Part shown: positions 7,529-16,597 of the stretch, in pieces
Numbering within the stretch: the stretch's first letter is position 1
Layout: every line of letters starts with the position of its first letter
Assembly: GCF_038561965.1 (NCBI RefSeq)
Contig: NZ_CP139348.1
Span: forward strand, 682,001-746,000
Direction of reading: 5' to 3'
Origin: Stutzerimonas stutzeri
Lineage (GTDB): Bacteria; Pseudomonadota; Gammaproteobacteria; Pseudomonadales; Pseudomonadaceae
Length of the DNA: 64,000 nucleotides
Notes under the pieces: model-generated
The model's input: the letters and a program-made list of their open reading frames with translations, nothing else
Database searches by the model: none
What the model was told of the DNA's origin: nothing
Program-made: the position numbers and the translations under genes

Positions 7529-8923
7529 ATGAACGACATCAGTGCCCCCCAGCAATACGATCTGGAAACCGCCGCGCTCAAGGTGCCGCCACATTCCATC
7601 GAGGCAGAGCAGGCGGTGCTCGGCGGTCTGATGCTGGACAACAATGCCTGGGAGCGCGTGCTCGATCAGGTCTCCGATGGCGATTTCTATCGTCATGATC
7701 ATCGCCTCATCTTCCGCGCCGTTTTCACCTTGGCCGAACGCAACTCGCCGTTCGACGTGGTCACCCTGTCCGAGCAGCTGGACAAGGAAGGGCACCTGTC
7801 GCAGGTCGGCGGCCTGGCCTATCTCGGTGAGCTGGCGAAGAACACCCCGTCGGTAGCCAACATCAAGGCCTACGCGCAGATCATTCGCGAGCGCGCGACG
7901 CTGCGGCAGTTGATCGGTATCAGTAACGAGATCGCCGACAGCGCCTACGCACCGCAAGGCCGTACCGGCGAGGAGATCCTCGACGAAGCCGAGCGTTTGA
8001 TCTTCCAGATTGCCGAAGCGCGGCCCAAGACCGGCGGCCCGATCGGCATCAACGACATCCTGGTAAAGGCGATCGATCGCATCGATACCTTGTTCAATGC
8101 AGGTGAGGCGATCACCGGCCTGTCCACTGGCTTTACCGATCTGGACGAAGCCACCAATGGGCTGCAGCCGGCCGACCTGATCATCGTCGCCGGTCGCCCC
8201 TCCATGGGTAAGACGACCTTTGCCATGAACCTCGTCGAAAATGCCGTGCTACGCACCGACAAGGCGGTACTGGTGTTCTCCCTGGAAATGCCCGCTGACT
8301 CTATCGTCATGCGTATGCTCGCTTCGCTGGGGCGTATCGACCAGACCAAGGTCCGCGCCGGTAAGCTCGAGGACGACGACTGGCCTCGGCTGACGTCGGC
8401 CGTGAACCTGCTCAACGACCGCAAGCTGTTCATCGACGATACCGCCGGCATCAGCCCGTCGGAGATGCGTGCGCGAACCCGGCGCCTGGCTCGCGAGCAC
8501 GGCGAAATCGCCATGATCATGGTCGACTACCTGCAGTTGATGCAGATCCCAGGATCGAGTGGCGACAACCGTACCAACGAGATTTCCGAGATATCCCGCT
8601 CGCTCAAGGGCCTGGCCAAGGAATTCAACTGTCCGGTTATTGCCCTGTCGCAGCTCAACCGCTCGCTCGAGCAGCGTCCCAACAAGCGGCCGGTGAACTC
8701 CGACTTGCGTGAATCGGGAGCAATCGAGCAGGACGCGGACATCATCATGTTCGTGTACCGGGACGAGGTGTATCACCCGGAAACCGAGTACAAGGGCGTC
8801 GCCGAAATCATCATTGGCAAGCAGCGGAACGGTCCGATCGGCACCACGCGCCTGGCGTTCCTCGGTCGCTATTCGCGTTTCGAGAATCTGGCGCCCGGCA
8901 GTTACCAGTTCGACGACGAGTAA
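7529..8923 (+). CDS. dnaB: Replicative DNA helicase DnaB
   Basis: Hexameric 5'-to-3' helicase that drives the replication fork and binds primase. 464 aa; N-terminal collar domain (about 20-125, PPHSIEAEQAVLGGLMLDN), linker, and RecA-like C-terminal ATPase with Walker A GRPSMGKTTFAMNL and Walker B-like IAMIMVDYLQLM, followed by RSLKGLAKEFNCPVIALSQL and the C-terminal KQRNGPIGT. No intein interrupts the P-loop. Neighbours rplI and alr match the order I recall for pseudomonads. Confidence 0.98.
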   Translation: MNDISAPQQYDLETAALKVPPHSIEAEQAVLGGLMLDNNAWERVLDQVSDGDFYRHDHRLIFRAVFTLAERNSPFDVVTLSEQLDKEGHLSQVGGLAYLGELAKNTPSVANIKAYAQIIRERATLRQLIGISNEIADSAYAPQGRTGEEILDEAERLIFQIAEARPKTGGPIGINDILVKAIDRIDTLFNAGEAITGLSTGFTDLDEATNGLQPADLIIVAGRPSMGKTTFAMNLVENAVLRTDKAVLVFSLEMPADSIVMRMLASLGRIDQTKVRAGKLEDDDWPRLTSAVNLLNDRKLFIDDTAGISPSEMRARTRRLAREHGEIAMIMVDYLQLMQIPGSSGDNRTNEISEISRSLKGLAKEFNCPVIALSQLNRSLEQRPNKRPVNSDLRESGAIEQDADIIMFVYRDEVYHPETEYKGVAEIIIGKQRNGPIGTTRLAFLGRYSRFENLAPGSYQFDDE

Positions 8924-9061
8924 GCCGGGGCGGGCGTGCGCATTGGCGTTTTCGCCGCCGACAGCATGTCGTCCCGCCCGCCTTCGGCAGAACCTCGGCC
9001 TGCGCGGCCCTGTCGACAGGAGTAAGATTTCACCCACCCGCTGTTGTACAGGAAGAGTCCC

Positions 9062-10138
9062 ATGCGTCCGCTGGTTGCTACGGTCGATCTGACCGCGCTT
9101 CGTCACAACTATCTGCTTGCCAAGCAATGCGCGCCGCAGCGCCAGGCATTTGCTGTGGTCAAGGCCAACGCCTACGGCCACGGCGCGCGCGAAGCGGTGA
9201 CGGCGCTGCGCGAGATTGCCGACGGTTTCGCCGTGGCCTGCCTGGAAGAAGCGGAAGACATTCGGCTCAGCGCCCCGGACGCGCGCATCCTGTTGCTGGA
9301 AGGCTGTTTCGAGCCGGCTGAATATCTGCGCGCCGCTGAACTGGGCTTGGACGTCGCCATACAGGATCAGCGCCAGGCCGACTGGTTGCTCGACGCCGAT
9401 CTTGGTCGGCCGCTGAACATCTGGCTGAAGCTGGACTCGGGCATGCATCGGCTCGGTTTCACGCTGGAAGGCCTGCGGGAATGCCATGCGCGGCTCAAAG
9501 GCCGAGCGCAGGTCGGCGAACTGAACCTGATCAGCCACTTCGCCTGCGCCGACGAGCGCGGCCATCCGCTGACCGAACTGCAGCTGGAGCGTTATGGCGA
9601 ACTGTTGGCGCTGGAGTTCGACAATTGCTCGCTGGCCAACTCCGCGGCAGTGCTGACGCTGCCACAGGCGCATATGGCATGGATTCGCCCTGGCATCATG
9701 CTTTACGGCGCTACACCGTTCGCAGAGCTGAGTGCGCAAGAACTCAGGCTGCGCCCGGTGATGACACTGACTGGCGCGCTGATCGCTATTCGTGAGCTGC
9801 AGCCAGGTGAAAGCGTCGGCTACGGCGCCAGCTGGGTGGCGCAGCGCGCTTCGCGAATCGGCACCGTCAGCTGCGGCTACGCCGATGGCTACCCGCGTAC
9901 GGCGCCGTCTGGTACGTCGGTCGTTATCCAAGGCCAGCGCGTGCCGTTGGCTGGGCGGGTGTCGATGGACATGCTCGCCGTCGATCTGACCGACCTGCCG
10001 CAGGCACAGCTCGGCGATGCGGTGGAGCTGTGGGGCGCGCAGATGCCGATCGATGAGCTGGCGAAAGCCTGTGGGACTATCGGCTACGAGCTGCTGACCA
10101 AGGTCACCGGGCGGGTCCCGCGTCGCTACGTCGGCTGA
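9062..10138 (+). CDS. alr: Alanine racemase (PLP-dependent)
   Basis: Interconverts L- and D-alanine for peptidoglycan synthesis. 358 aa from the ATG at 9062, which has GGAAGAG five bases upstream; a TTG at 9044 in the same frame is less likely. The PLP lysine lies in VVKANAYGHG near residue 35, and the second catalytic tyrosine in VGYGASW. The C-terminal beta domain carries GRVSMDMLAVDL. The 3' end overlaps the convergent diguanylate cyclase gene by 13 bases. In E. coli two racemases exist (Alr and DadX); the position after dnaB supports the biosynthetic Alr. Confidence 0.95.
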   Translation: MRPLVATVDLTALRHNYLLAKQCAPQRQAFAVVKANAYGHGAREAVTALREIADGFAVACLEEAEDIRLSAPDARILLLEGCFEPAEYLRAAELGLDVAIQDQRQADWLLDADLGRPLNIWLKLDSGMHRLGFTLEGLRECHARLKGRAQVGELNLISHFACADERGHPLTELQLERYGELLALEFDNCSLANSAAVLTLPQAHMAWIRPGIMLYGATPFAELSAQELRLRPVMTLTGALIAIRELQPGESVGYGASWVAQRASRIGTVSCGYADGYPRTAPSGTSVVIQGQRVPLAGRVSMDMLAVDLTDLPQAQLGDAVELWGAQMPIDELAKACGTIGYELLTKVTGRVPRRYVG

Positions 10139-11991
10139 TCTGCCGGCGTTCGCAGCCCGTCCTGTTTAACCCAATTGCCTCTGCCTTGGTGTTTGGCGCG
10201 GTAGAGCGCCTCGTCCGCAGCCTTATAGAGCTGTGCAAACTCGTCGGCGTGGCGAGGAAAGAACGCAGCGCCGACGCTGATCGTCACCGCCAAGCTGATA
10301 TCCCCGTAGGTAACTGGCTGAGACAGCTCATGCAGTAGCCGCTCGGCAATGTGGGCGGCATCGAGCTCGACGTCAGGCCCCGTCAACAGGACGGCGAATT
10401 CGTCGCCGCCGAGCCGTGCCGCCATGTCGTTGCTGCGTACCAGATTGCGCAGGCGTTGGCCAAGAGTGCGCAATAGCTGGTCGCCGGCGTCGTGGCCGTG
10501 CTCGTCGTTGATCGGCTTGAAGTGATCCAGATCGATGAGCAGTAGGGCGATGGACTCGTTGCGGCGCCCGGCATCGCTCAGCGCCATCTCGACGCGTTCG
10601 ACGAGGTAGCGGCGGTTGGGCAGTTCGGTCAGCGGGTCATGGAAAGCGGCCTGCTTGAGTTCTATTTCACGTTCGCTGAGATGCCGGTTGGCTTCGGCGA
10701 GTTCGGCCGTGCGCGTTTCCACCGCAATAGTCAGTTGCTCGGCGCTGGCCTGAGCGTGCTTCAGCCGTGCGGTTTTTTCCTGGTCGGCGTGTTCCAGAGC
10801 CGCTGCCCGTTCCTGCTTGAGTATCTGGATGCGATAAGCCAGCGCAAAGGAGAACAGGATCGATTCGGCGGCAACCGCCAACGGGAATATGTAGGCATTC
10901 CAGGGGGCCGGTTGAACCACGCCCGTGGCGCGTAGCAGCAGCAGATTGACGCTGCCCAGGATCACCCCGAAGCCGAGCAGATACAGCAGTGCGGGAAAAT
11001 AACCCTGGCGCCAGCGGCGGAATGAAGCCCATAGCGACGCGGGGATGGCTGTGAGCGCCAGGACTACGAACACCCAGGCACCGAAAGCGCGCCAGCCGAA
11101 CGCGTTGAGCAGTATGGCTGAAACATAGAGGGTCAACGCGAAGGTCAGCAGGCGGTGTGCCCAGGGAACGAACTGCCGCGTCTGCAACAGGGTCTGGGTG
11201 AAGCGGCAGGCGCTGAATCCCCAGAGTGCCGGAATGCTGATGCGGTCGAGCCAGAAGGGCACAGGGCCGTTTGGCCAGAGGTACTGGAATCCATGGCCGG
11301 TCATCGCCAGGATCATCAGCAGCGCGCCGCTGGTGGTCATCACATACCAGAAGTACGCGTTGTCACGCAGGCTGAGGAAGATGAACAGGTTGTACAACAG
11401 CATCGCCAGGATGACGCCGTAGATCAGCCCCAGAAACAGATTTTCTCCTACGGCCTGCTCCTGCAGCGCATCCAGCTGCCAAACCTTGAGAGGAAATGAG
11501 TTGCCGGCGGGATCATGACTGCGCAAGTAGAAGGTCACCGGCGCCTGGTCACTGAGTTGTGGAAGCCGGAATAGCATTCGCCGGTAGGCATGGTCGCGGC
11601 CGTCGTTGAAACCGACCAGCTCGCCGGATTGCCGCTCTGCCCAGGCACCGTTTTCGTCCTGGAGGTAGAGGCGCAGATCTTTCAGCGTCACCGAGCCAAC
11701 CTCCAGCCACCATTGCAATGGCGCGTCGCTTTCGCGTTGCAGGCTGACCCGAATCCACCATGGGTGAGGGCTCTGTCCGACGCTGGCCTTGCCCTGCGCC
11801 GGCTCGAAGCGTGCCTGTATGTCCGGGCGTTGCAGGTCATTGATACTCAGCTCGGCGCCGGGATCGGCCAGCAGCGCGACGTGCGCATTCAGGCCGCGGC
11901 CGCTGTCATTGGCACTCAGGCGGGCGGTTTCGGCATGGGCCGAGCCCACACTGCAAAGTCCGAGAAGCAGGGCGAAAAGAACGGCGTGCAC
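10126..11991 (-). CDS. Membrane diguanylate cyclase with 7TMR-DISM sensor
   Basis: A 621-aa receptor-type GGDEF protein that should make c-di-GMP from GTP. It begins with GTG (ribosome-binding GGGAG) and a signal peptide (about 1-20, ending SAHA). A periplasmic 7TMR-DISMED2 domain (about 25-165) precedes seven transmembrane segments (about 180-385, 7TMR-DISM_7TM), a coiled coil (about 390-440) and a GGDEF domain (about 450-610). The active site ARLGGDEFAVLL is intact and RSND five residues before it fits an RxxD inhibitory I-site, so product inhibition is likely. DISMED2 domains resemble carbohydrate-binding folds, so an extracellular sugar-type ligand is plausible. It is convergent with alr. 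Confidence 0.9.
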   Translation of the reverse strand: MHAVLFALLLGLCSVGSAHAETARLSANDSGRGLNAHVALLADPGAELSINDLQRPDIQARFEPAQGKASVGQSPHPWWIRVSLQRESDAPLQWWLEVGSVTLKDLRLYLQDENGAWAERQSGELVGFNDGRDHAYRRMLFRLPQLSDQAPVTFYLRSHDPAGNSFPLKVWQLDALQEQAVGENLFLGLIYGVILAMLLYNLFIFLSLRDNAYFWYVMTTSGALLMILAMTGHGFQYLWPNGPVPFWLDRISIPALWGFSACRFTQTLLQTRQFVPWAHRLLTFALTLYVSAILLNAFGWRAFGAWVFVVLALTAIPASLWASFRRWRQGYFPALLYLLGFGVILGSVNLLLLRATGVVQPAPWNAYIFPLAVAAESILFSFALAYRIQILKQERAAALEHADQEKTARLKHAQASAEQLTIAVETRTAELAEANRHLSEREIELKQAAFHDPLTELPNRRYLVERVEMALSDAGRRNESIALLLIDLDHFKPINDEHGHDAGDQLLRTLGQRLRNLVRSNDMAARLGGDEFAVLLTGPDVELDAAHIAERLLHELSQPVTYGDISLAVTISVGAAFFPRHADEFAQLYKAADEALYRAKHQGRGNWVKQDGLRTPADQPT

Positions 11992-12117
11992 CAGACACTC
12001 CCGGGCTCAGGGCTATGGTTGAGTGGCGCGAGTATAGCGGGCAGCCGTGACAGCGTGCGCGCCTGTCGCATAGCCCGATAAAGACCTTGCGTGGTGGTCG
12101 GACTTGGTTATTTTTTG

Positions 12118-12126
12118 TGCTATATT
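12118..12126 (+). promoter_or_regulatory. Possible extended -10 promoter of ygiQ
   Basis: TGC followed by TATATT (12121-12126) fits an extended -10 element 34 bases before the chosen ygiQ start. No good -35 hexamer lies at the right distance, which is tolerated by extended -10 promoters. Confidence 0.35.
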
Positions 12127-12159
12127 CCGCGCCCGTTTTCGATGTCCCGGTTTTTCGCC

Positions 12160-14439
12160 ATGCACGCTGCCAAGCCGCTGTTTGACTATCCCAAGTACTG
12201 GGCCGAGTGTTTCGGCCCGGCGCCATTCCTGCCGATGAGCAGGGAGGAGATGGATCAGCTCGGCTGGGATTCGTGCGACATCATCATCGTCACCGGTGAT
12301 GCCTACGTCGACCACCCATCCTTCGGCATGGCGATCATCGGCCGTCTGCTTGAAGCGCAGGGGTTTCGCGTTGGCATCATCAGTCAGCCCGACTGGCAGA
12401 GCAAAGACGACTTCATGAAGCTCGGCGAGCCGAATCTGTTCTTCGGCGTCGCTGCCGGCAATATGGACTCGATGATCAACCGCTACACCGCCGATCGCAA
12501 GGCGCGCTCCGATGACGCCTATACGCCAGGCGGCCTGGCCGGCAAGCGGCCCGATCGCGCCAGTCTGGTTTACAGCCAGCGTTGCAAGGAGGCCTACAGG
12601 CACGTGCCGGTAGTGCTCGGTGGCATTGAGGCCTCGCTGCGCCGCATCGGCCATTACGATTACTGGTCGGACAAGGTGCGCCGATCGATCCTGATGGATG
12701 CCACGGCCGATATCCTGCTCTACGGCAACGCCGAGCGCGCCATCGTCGAGGTAGCGCAGCGCCTGGCTCGGGGTGAGCGGGTCGAAGCCATCACCGATGT
12801 GCGCGGCACCGCGTTCATTCGCAAGGATGCGCCGGAAGGCTGGTTCGAGATCGACTCCACGCGTATCGACCGTCCGGGCAAGATCGACAAGATCATCAAC
12901 CCCTACGTCAATACTCAGGACCTTTCTGCTTGCGCGATCGAAAAGGACAAGGGGCCGCAGGATGATCCCAACGAGGCGAAGCCGGTCGAGCTGCTACCAC
13001 ACCCGAAGCTCGAGCGTGACCGCACGGTGATTCGCCTGCCGTCCTTCGAGAAAGTGCGCAACGACCCTGCGCTGTATGCCCACGCCAACCGCGTGCTGCA
13101 TTTGGAAACCAACCCCGGCAACGCCCGCGCGCTGGTACAGCGTCACGATGATCGCGAACTGTGGCTCAACCCACCGCCGATTCCGCTGACGACCGAGGAA
13201 ATGGATTACGTCTTCGCGGCGCCCTACGCGCGCGTGCCGCATCCTGCCTATGCCGGGGCGAAGATTCCGGCCTACGAGATGATCCGCTTCTCAGTGAACA
13301 TCATGCGTGGCTGCTTCGGTGGCTGCACCTTCTGCTCGATCACCGAACATGAAGGCCGCATCATCCAGAGCCGTTCCCATGAGTCGATCCTGCATGAGAT
13401 CGAGGAAATGAAGAACGTTCCGGGCTTTACCGGCGTGGTCTCCGACCTCGGCGGCCCGACGGCCAATATGTATCGCCTGGCCTGCAAGAGCCAAGAGATC
13501 GAGAAGCACTGCCGCAAGCCGTCCTGCGTGTTCCCTGGCATCTGCGAGAACCTCAATACCGACCACAGCTCCCTGATCGAGCTGTATCGCAAGGCACGTG
13601 CGCTGCCAGGCGTGAAGAAGATCCTGATCGCCTCCGGTCTTCGTTATGACCTCGCCGTGGAGTCGCCGGAGTACGTCAAGGAGCTGGTCACCCACCATGT
13701 GGGCGGCTACCTGAAAATCGCCCCGGAACATACCGAGCGTGGCCCGCTGGACAAGATGATGAAGCCGGGCATCGGCAGCTACGATCGCTTCAAGCGGATG
13801 TTCGAGAAGTATTCGAAGGAAGCGGGCAAGGAGCAGTACCTGATCCCGTACTTCATCGCTGCGCACCCCGGCACCACCGACGAGGACATGATGAACCTCG
13901 CGCTGTGGCTCAAGGCCAACGGTTTCCGCGCCGACCAGGTACAGGCCTTCTATCCGTCACCGATGGCCTCGGCCACCGCCATGTACCACACCGGCAAGAA
14001 CCCGCTGCGCAAGGTGACCTACAAGAGTGAGGGCGTCACCGTCGTCAAGAGCGAGGAACAGCGGCGTCTGCACAAAGCCTTCCTGCGTTATCACGACCCC
14101 AAGGGCTGGCCGCTGCTGCGCGAGGCGCTGATCAGCATGGGGCGCGCCGACCTGATTGGTAACGGCAAGCATCAGCTGATCCCGGCGCATCAGCCTGCTA
14201 CCGAGGGCTATCAGAGCGCTCGACGCAAAAACTCCACGCCGGTTGGCAGCAAGAAAGCCGGGCAGGGTGGCAAGATCCTTACCCAGCACAACGGGTTGCC
14301 ACCACGCAGTCACGACGGCAACGCCTGGGACAAGCGCGAGCAGGCCAAGGCGGCGGCCGAGGCGCGGCGCAAGGCGGAAAAGATGGGCAAGCCGGCTGGC
14401 AAAGGCGGCAAGTCGCAGCGCCCCGTCGCACCCCGCTAG
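12160..14439 (+). CDS. ygiQ: YgiQ-family radical SAM protein
   Basis: A B12-free radical SAM protein of the YgiQ/UPF0313 family; its reaction is not established. Here 759 aa from the ATG at 12160 (MHAAKPLFDYPKYW); an in-frame ATG at 12142 adds six residues, and neither has a clear ribosome-binding site. The N-terminus CFGPAPFLPMSREEMDQL and ATP/B12-like region DIIIVTGDAYVDHPSFG are diagnostic, the radical SAM cluster is CFGGCTFC (Cys-x3-Cys-x2-Cys) near residue 390, and the C-terminus carries the YgiQ extension and a low-complexity Lys/Ala tail of about 60 residues. A bidirectional terminator follows. Confidence 0.92.
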   Translation: MHAAKPLFDYPKYWAECFGPAPFLPMSREEMDQLGWDSCDIIIVTGDAYVDHPSFGMAIIGRLLEAQGFRVGIISQPDWQSKDDFMKLGEPNLFFGVAAGNMDSMINRYTADRKARSDDAYTPGGLAGKRPDRASLVYSQRCKEAYRHVPVVLGGIEASLRRIGHYDYWSDKVRRSILMDATADILLYGNAERAIVEVAQRLARGERVEAITDVRGTAFIRKDAPEGWFEIDSTRIDRPGKIDKIINPYVNTQDLSACAIEKDKGPQDDPNEAKPVELLPHPKLERDRTVIRLPSFEKVRNDPALYAHANRVLHLETNPGNARALVQRHDDRELWLNPPPIPLTTEEMDYVFAAPYARVPHPAYAGAKIPAYEMIRFSVNIMRGCFGGCTFCSITEHEGRIIQSRSHESILHEIEEMKNVPGFTGVVSDLGGPTANMYRLACKSQEIEKHCRKPSCVFPGICENLNTDHSSLIELYRKARALPGVKKILIASGLRYDLAVESPEYVKELVTHHVGGYLKIAPEHTERGPLDKMMKPGIGSYDRFKRMFEKYSKEAGKEQYLIPYFIAAHPGTTDEDMMNLALWLKANGFRADQVQAFYPSPMASATAMYHTGKNPLRKVTYKSEGVTVVKSEEQRRLHKAFLRYHDPKGWPLLREALISMGRADLIGNGKHQLIPAHQPATEGYQSARRKNSTPVGSKKAGQGGKILTQHNGLPPRSHDGNAWDKREQAKAAAEARRKAEKMGKPAGKGGKSQRPVAPR

Positions 14440-14462
14440 CCGACGAGGCTCGCCGATATAAG

Positions 14463-14491
14463 AAAACGGAGCGCCATGCTCCGTTTTTTTT
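14463..14491. terminator. Bidirectional terminator between ygiQ and chemoreceptor gene
   Basis: A 10-bp stem (14463-14472 with 14478-14487, arm AAAACGGAGC) with a 5-base loop is flanked by A and T runs on both sides, so it can end transcripts from both convergent genes. The T run overlaps the stop codon of the minus-strand chemoreceptor gene. Confidence 0.85.
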
Positions 14492-16451
14492 AGAACCTGA
14501 ACGCCTGGGTCGCTCGATCCAGTTCGCCGCCCAGGCGCAGCATCTGCGCACTTTGTTCCCGCCCACGGCTGATATGGCTCAGGTTGGTATCGCCCAGTTG
14601 GTGGATGCGTTCGCTGTGTCCACGTATCTCGCCCGCCGCTTCACCCTGCTGTGCGGTGGCCTGGGCAATCTGCTCGGCCATGCGGCTGATGGTTGCGATC
14701 GTCGAGACGATTTCATCGAGTGCCTGATCGGCACTCTGCGCAAGATTCGCCGTGCTTTCGGCATGCTCGACCTGGCTACGCATCGCCTCGACTGACTGGC
14801 GCGCCGCTTGCTGTAGACGACCGATCAATTGCTGGATCTCCTCGGTGGCACCGCTGGTGCGCTGTGCCAGTGAGCGAACCTCATCGGCGACCACCGCGAA
14901 CCCGCGGCCATGACCGCCGGCACGCGCGGCTTCGATGGCCGCGTTGAGGGCTAGCAGATTGGTCTGTTCAGCAATGGCGCGGATCACCGTCAGTACGTTG
15001 CCGATGGTGGTGGTCTCGTCGGCCAGGCGTTCGATGGCTATGGCGTTGTCCTGCACTTCGCTGACCAGCCCGTGCAGGCCGGCCAGGCTCTGGCCTATTA
15101 CCTGCTGGCCGTGATGCACCGCGCGCGCTGCGGCGCGACTCGCCTCGGCGGCTTCTCCGGCGCCATCGGCCACCTGCTGGATGGTCGCTTCCAGTTCGCC
15201 CAGCGAATCGCGAATCTGTGCCGTATCGCCGGTCTGGCGCTGGGCGCCATCATGCAGGTCACTGCTCATCTCATCGAGGCTGCGGCTGCTGACGGCAACC
15301 TGAGTGGCCTGTTGGCGCAAGGTCCCGACCAGTTGCAGCAAATAGCTGCGCAGGCGGTTCAGCGAGCTTTCGATATCGGCTATCTCGGGAATCTTCGACG
15401 CGATACGCGCATCGCTTGTGAAATCTCCCTCAGCCCATGCCGAGAGCGCGGGTACCAGTTGGGAAAGTGCGCGGGTGAGCTGACGCTGCAGGCGGTCAAT
15501 GGTCAGGGCAATGAGCAGAATCAGGACGATGATGCCGCCCTGCAACAGGCGCACCTCAGCCTGAATGCGGCCATGTTCGGCTCGCACCGCCGGCTCCAGC
15601 TCTGCCAGTGCCTGTTGCACGGCGTTGATCTTGCGAGCGCTGCTTTCCAGCAGCTCGTTGCGTTGGCGGATCAACTGGCGTGTGCGCTGCAGTTCGGCGG
15701 GATAGCGCTTGATCAGGCTGGAAAGCTCGCGTTTCAGAGCAATGCCTTTGTCTTCGCTGGCCTGGTTTGCGGCATCTCCCAGATCTAGCAGAGCTGCAAA
15801 ATTGCTGGCGGCGGACTTCTCGGCTGCGACGACCCCAAGGAGGGGCAAGCCGTCGATCTTCGCTGCACTCTGTTCGAGCTGGTGCAACGCCTGTTCAACT
15901 TCGCTGGCGAGTTCGTCCCGGCCGGAAGCTACCAGTTTTCCCCGCGCATGACTGAGTCGTAGCAGCCGCTGCCCTGTGATGAACAGCGGCTGCTGGTAAT
16001 GCTGGGCAGCGGGGTGGTTGGACTCGGCCCGGTAGTCGTCGAGTTGCGCTAGCGCCCCGGCCATTTCGCGTTCTGCCTGCAGGAGCAGGCCCTGAGGATC
16101 TCCCGCCAGTTTGCCGGCTGCGAGCAAGTCATTTGCGCTGAACAGGATCAGATCGTCCAGGCTCGGACGCAGTCGATCGACCAGCCCATGGGGCAGTTCG
16201 GTTATCTCGCCTTGCAGATCGGCAAGTACCTGCTGCGCCAGGCTATGGCGCAGCGCATCGCCGCTGGCGAGATAGCCGCGGATGTTCTCGGCGGCCTGGT
16301 GCTGAAACTGCTGGGACAGGCCTAGGTAATGCGCCATGAGCAGGTAGGGACGTTCCATGGCGCGCTCGGACCACCAGAGGGTGGCACCGAGCGCCAGACA
16401 GACCGCGACGAGCAGTAACGTATTGAGAGTTGTGAACGACTTCAGGCGCAT
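14490..16451 (-). CDS. Methyl-accepting chemotaxis protein (large periplasmic helical sensor)
   Basis: A 653-aa chemoreceptor. A short cytoplasmic start is followed by a transmembrane segment (about 8-27), an all-helical periplasmic domain of about 270 residues, a second transmembrane segment (about 300-320), a HAMP-like region and the signalling domain. The signalling hairpin IAEQTNLLALNAAIEAARAGGHGRGFAVVADEVRSLAQR is complete, so it can couple to CheW/CheA. I cannot assign a ligand. No C-terminal CheR-binding pentapeptide is present; the protein ends ATQAFRF. The gene is monocistronic and its stop overlaps a terminator. Confidence 0.92.
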   Translation of the reverse strand: MRLKSFTTLNTLLLVAVCLALGATLWWSERAMERPYLLMAHYLGLSQQFQHQAAENIRGYLASGDALRHSLAQQVLADLQGEITELPHGLVDRLRPSLDDLILFSANDLLAAGKLAGDPQGLLLQAEREMAGALAQLDDYRAESNHPAAQHYQQPLFITGQRLLRLSHARGKLVASGRDELASEVEQALHQLEQSAAKIDGLPLLGVVAAEKSAASNFAALLDLGDAANQASEDKGIALKRELSSLIKRYPAELQRTRQLIRQRNELLESSARKINAVQQALAELEPAVRAEHGRIQAEVRLLQGGIIVLILLIALTIDRLQRQLTRALSQLVPALSAWAEGDFTSDARIASKIPEIADIESSLNRLRSYLLQLVGTLRQQATQVAVSSRSLDEMSSDLHDGAQRQTGDTAQIRDSLGELEATIQQVADGAGEAAEASRAAARAVHHGQQVIGQSLAGLHGLVSEVQDNAIAIERLADETTTIGNVLTVIRAIAEQTNLLALNAAIEAARAGGHGRGFAVVADEVRSLAQRTSGATEEIQQLIGRLQQAARQSVEAMRSQVEHAESTANLAQSADQALDEIVSTIATISRMAEQIAQATAQQGEAAGEIRGHSERIHQLGDTNLSHISRGREQSAQMLRLGGELDRATQAFRF

Positions 16452-16538
16452 GCTCGCCTCGCAGGACAGATCAGGAGGCCTGCAAGGTATGGCAGTTTGA
16501 TGTCATTGGCGTTACAGCGAGCGGGCCTGCAGTGATGG

Positions 16539-16565
16539 GCCGGCTAGACAGCGTGGGTAGCCGGC
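16539..16565. repeat. Inverted repeat upstream of the chemoreceptor, after the GGDEF gene
   Basis: GCCGGCTA (16539-16546) pairs perfectly with TAGCCGGC (16558-16565) around an 11-base loop. It lies 33 bases beyond the stop codon of the minus-strand response regulator and could be its transcription end, although no T run follows. Confidence 0.35.
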
Positions 16566-16597
16566 TTGTCCAGGCCGTGGAGTTGAGCGGTTGCGGA

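Noticed and set aside
8924..9061. GC-rich inverted repeat in the dnaB-alr gap as a terminator
   Set aside because: The arms GGCGGGCG and CGCCCGCC are far apart (about 45 bases) and no T run follows.
8249..9931. 560-aa antisense frame spanning dnaB and alr
   Set aside because: Runs through two certain genes, with His/Arg/Gln-rich composition typical of GC-rich shadow frames.
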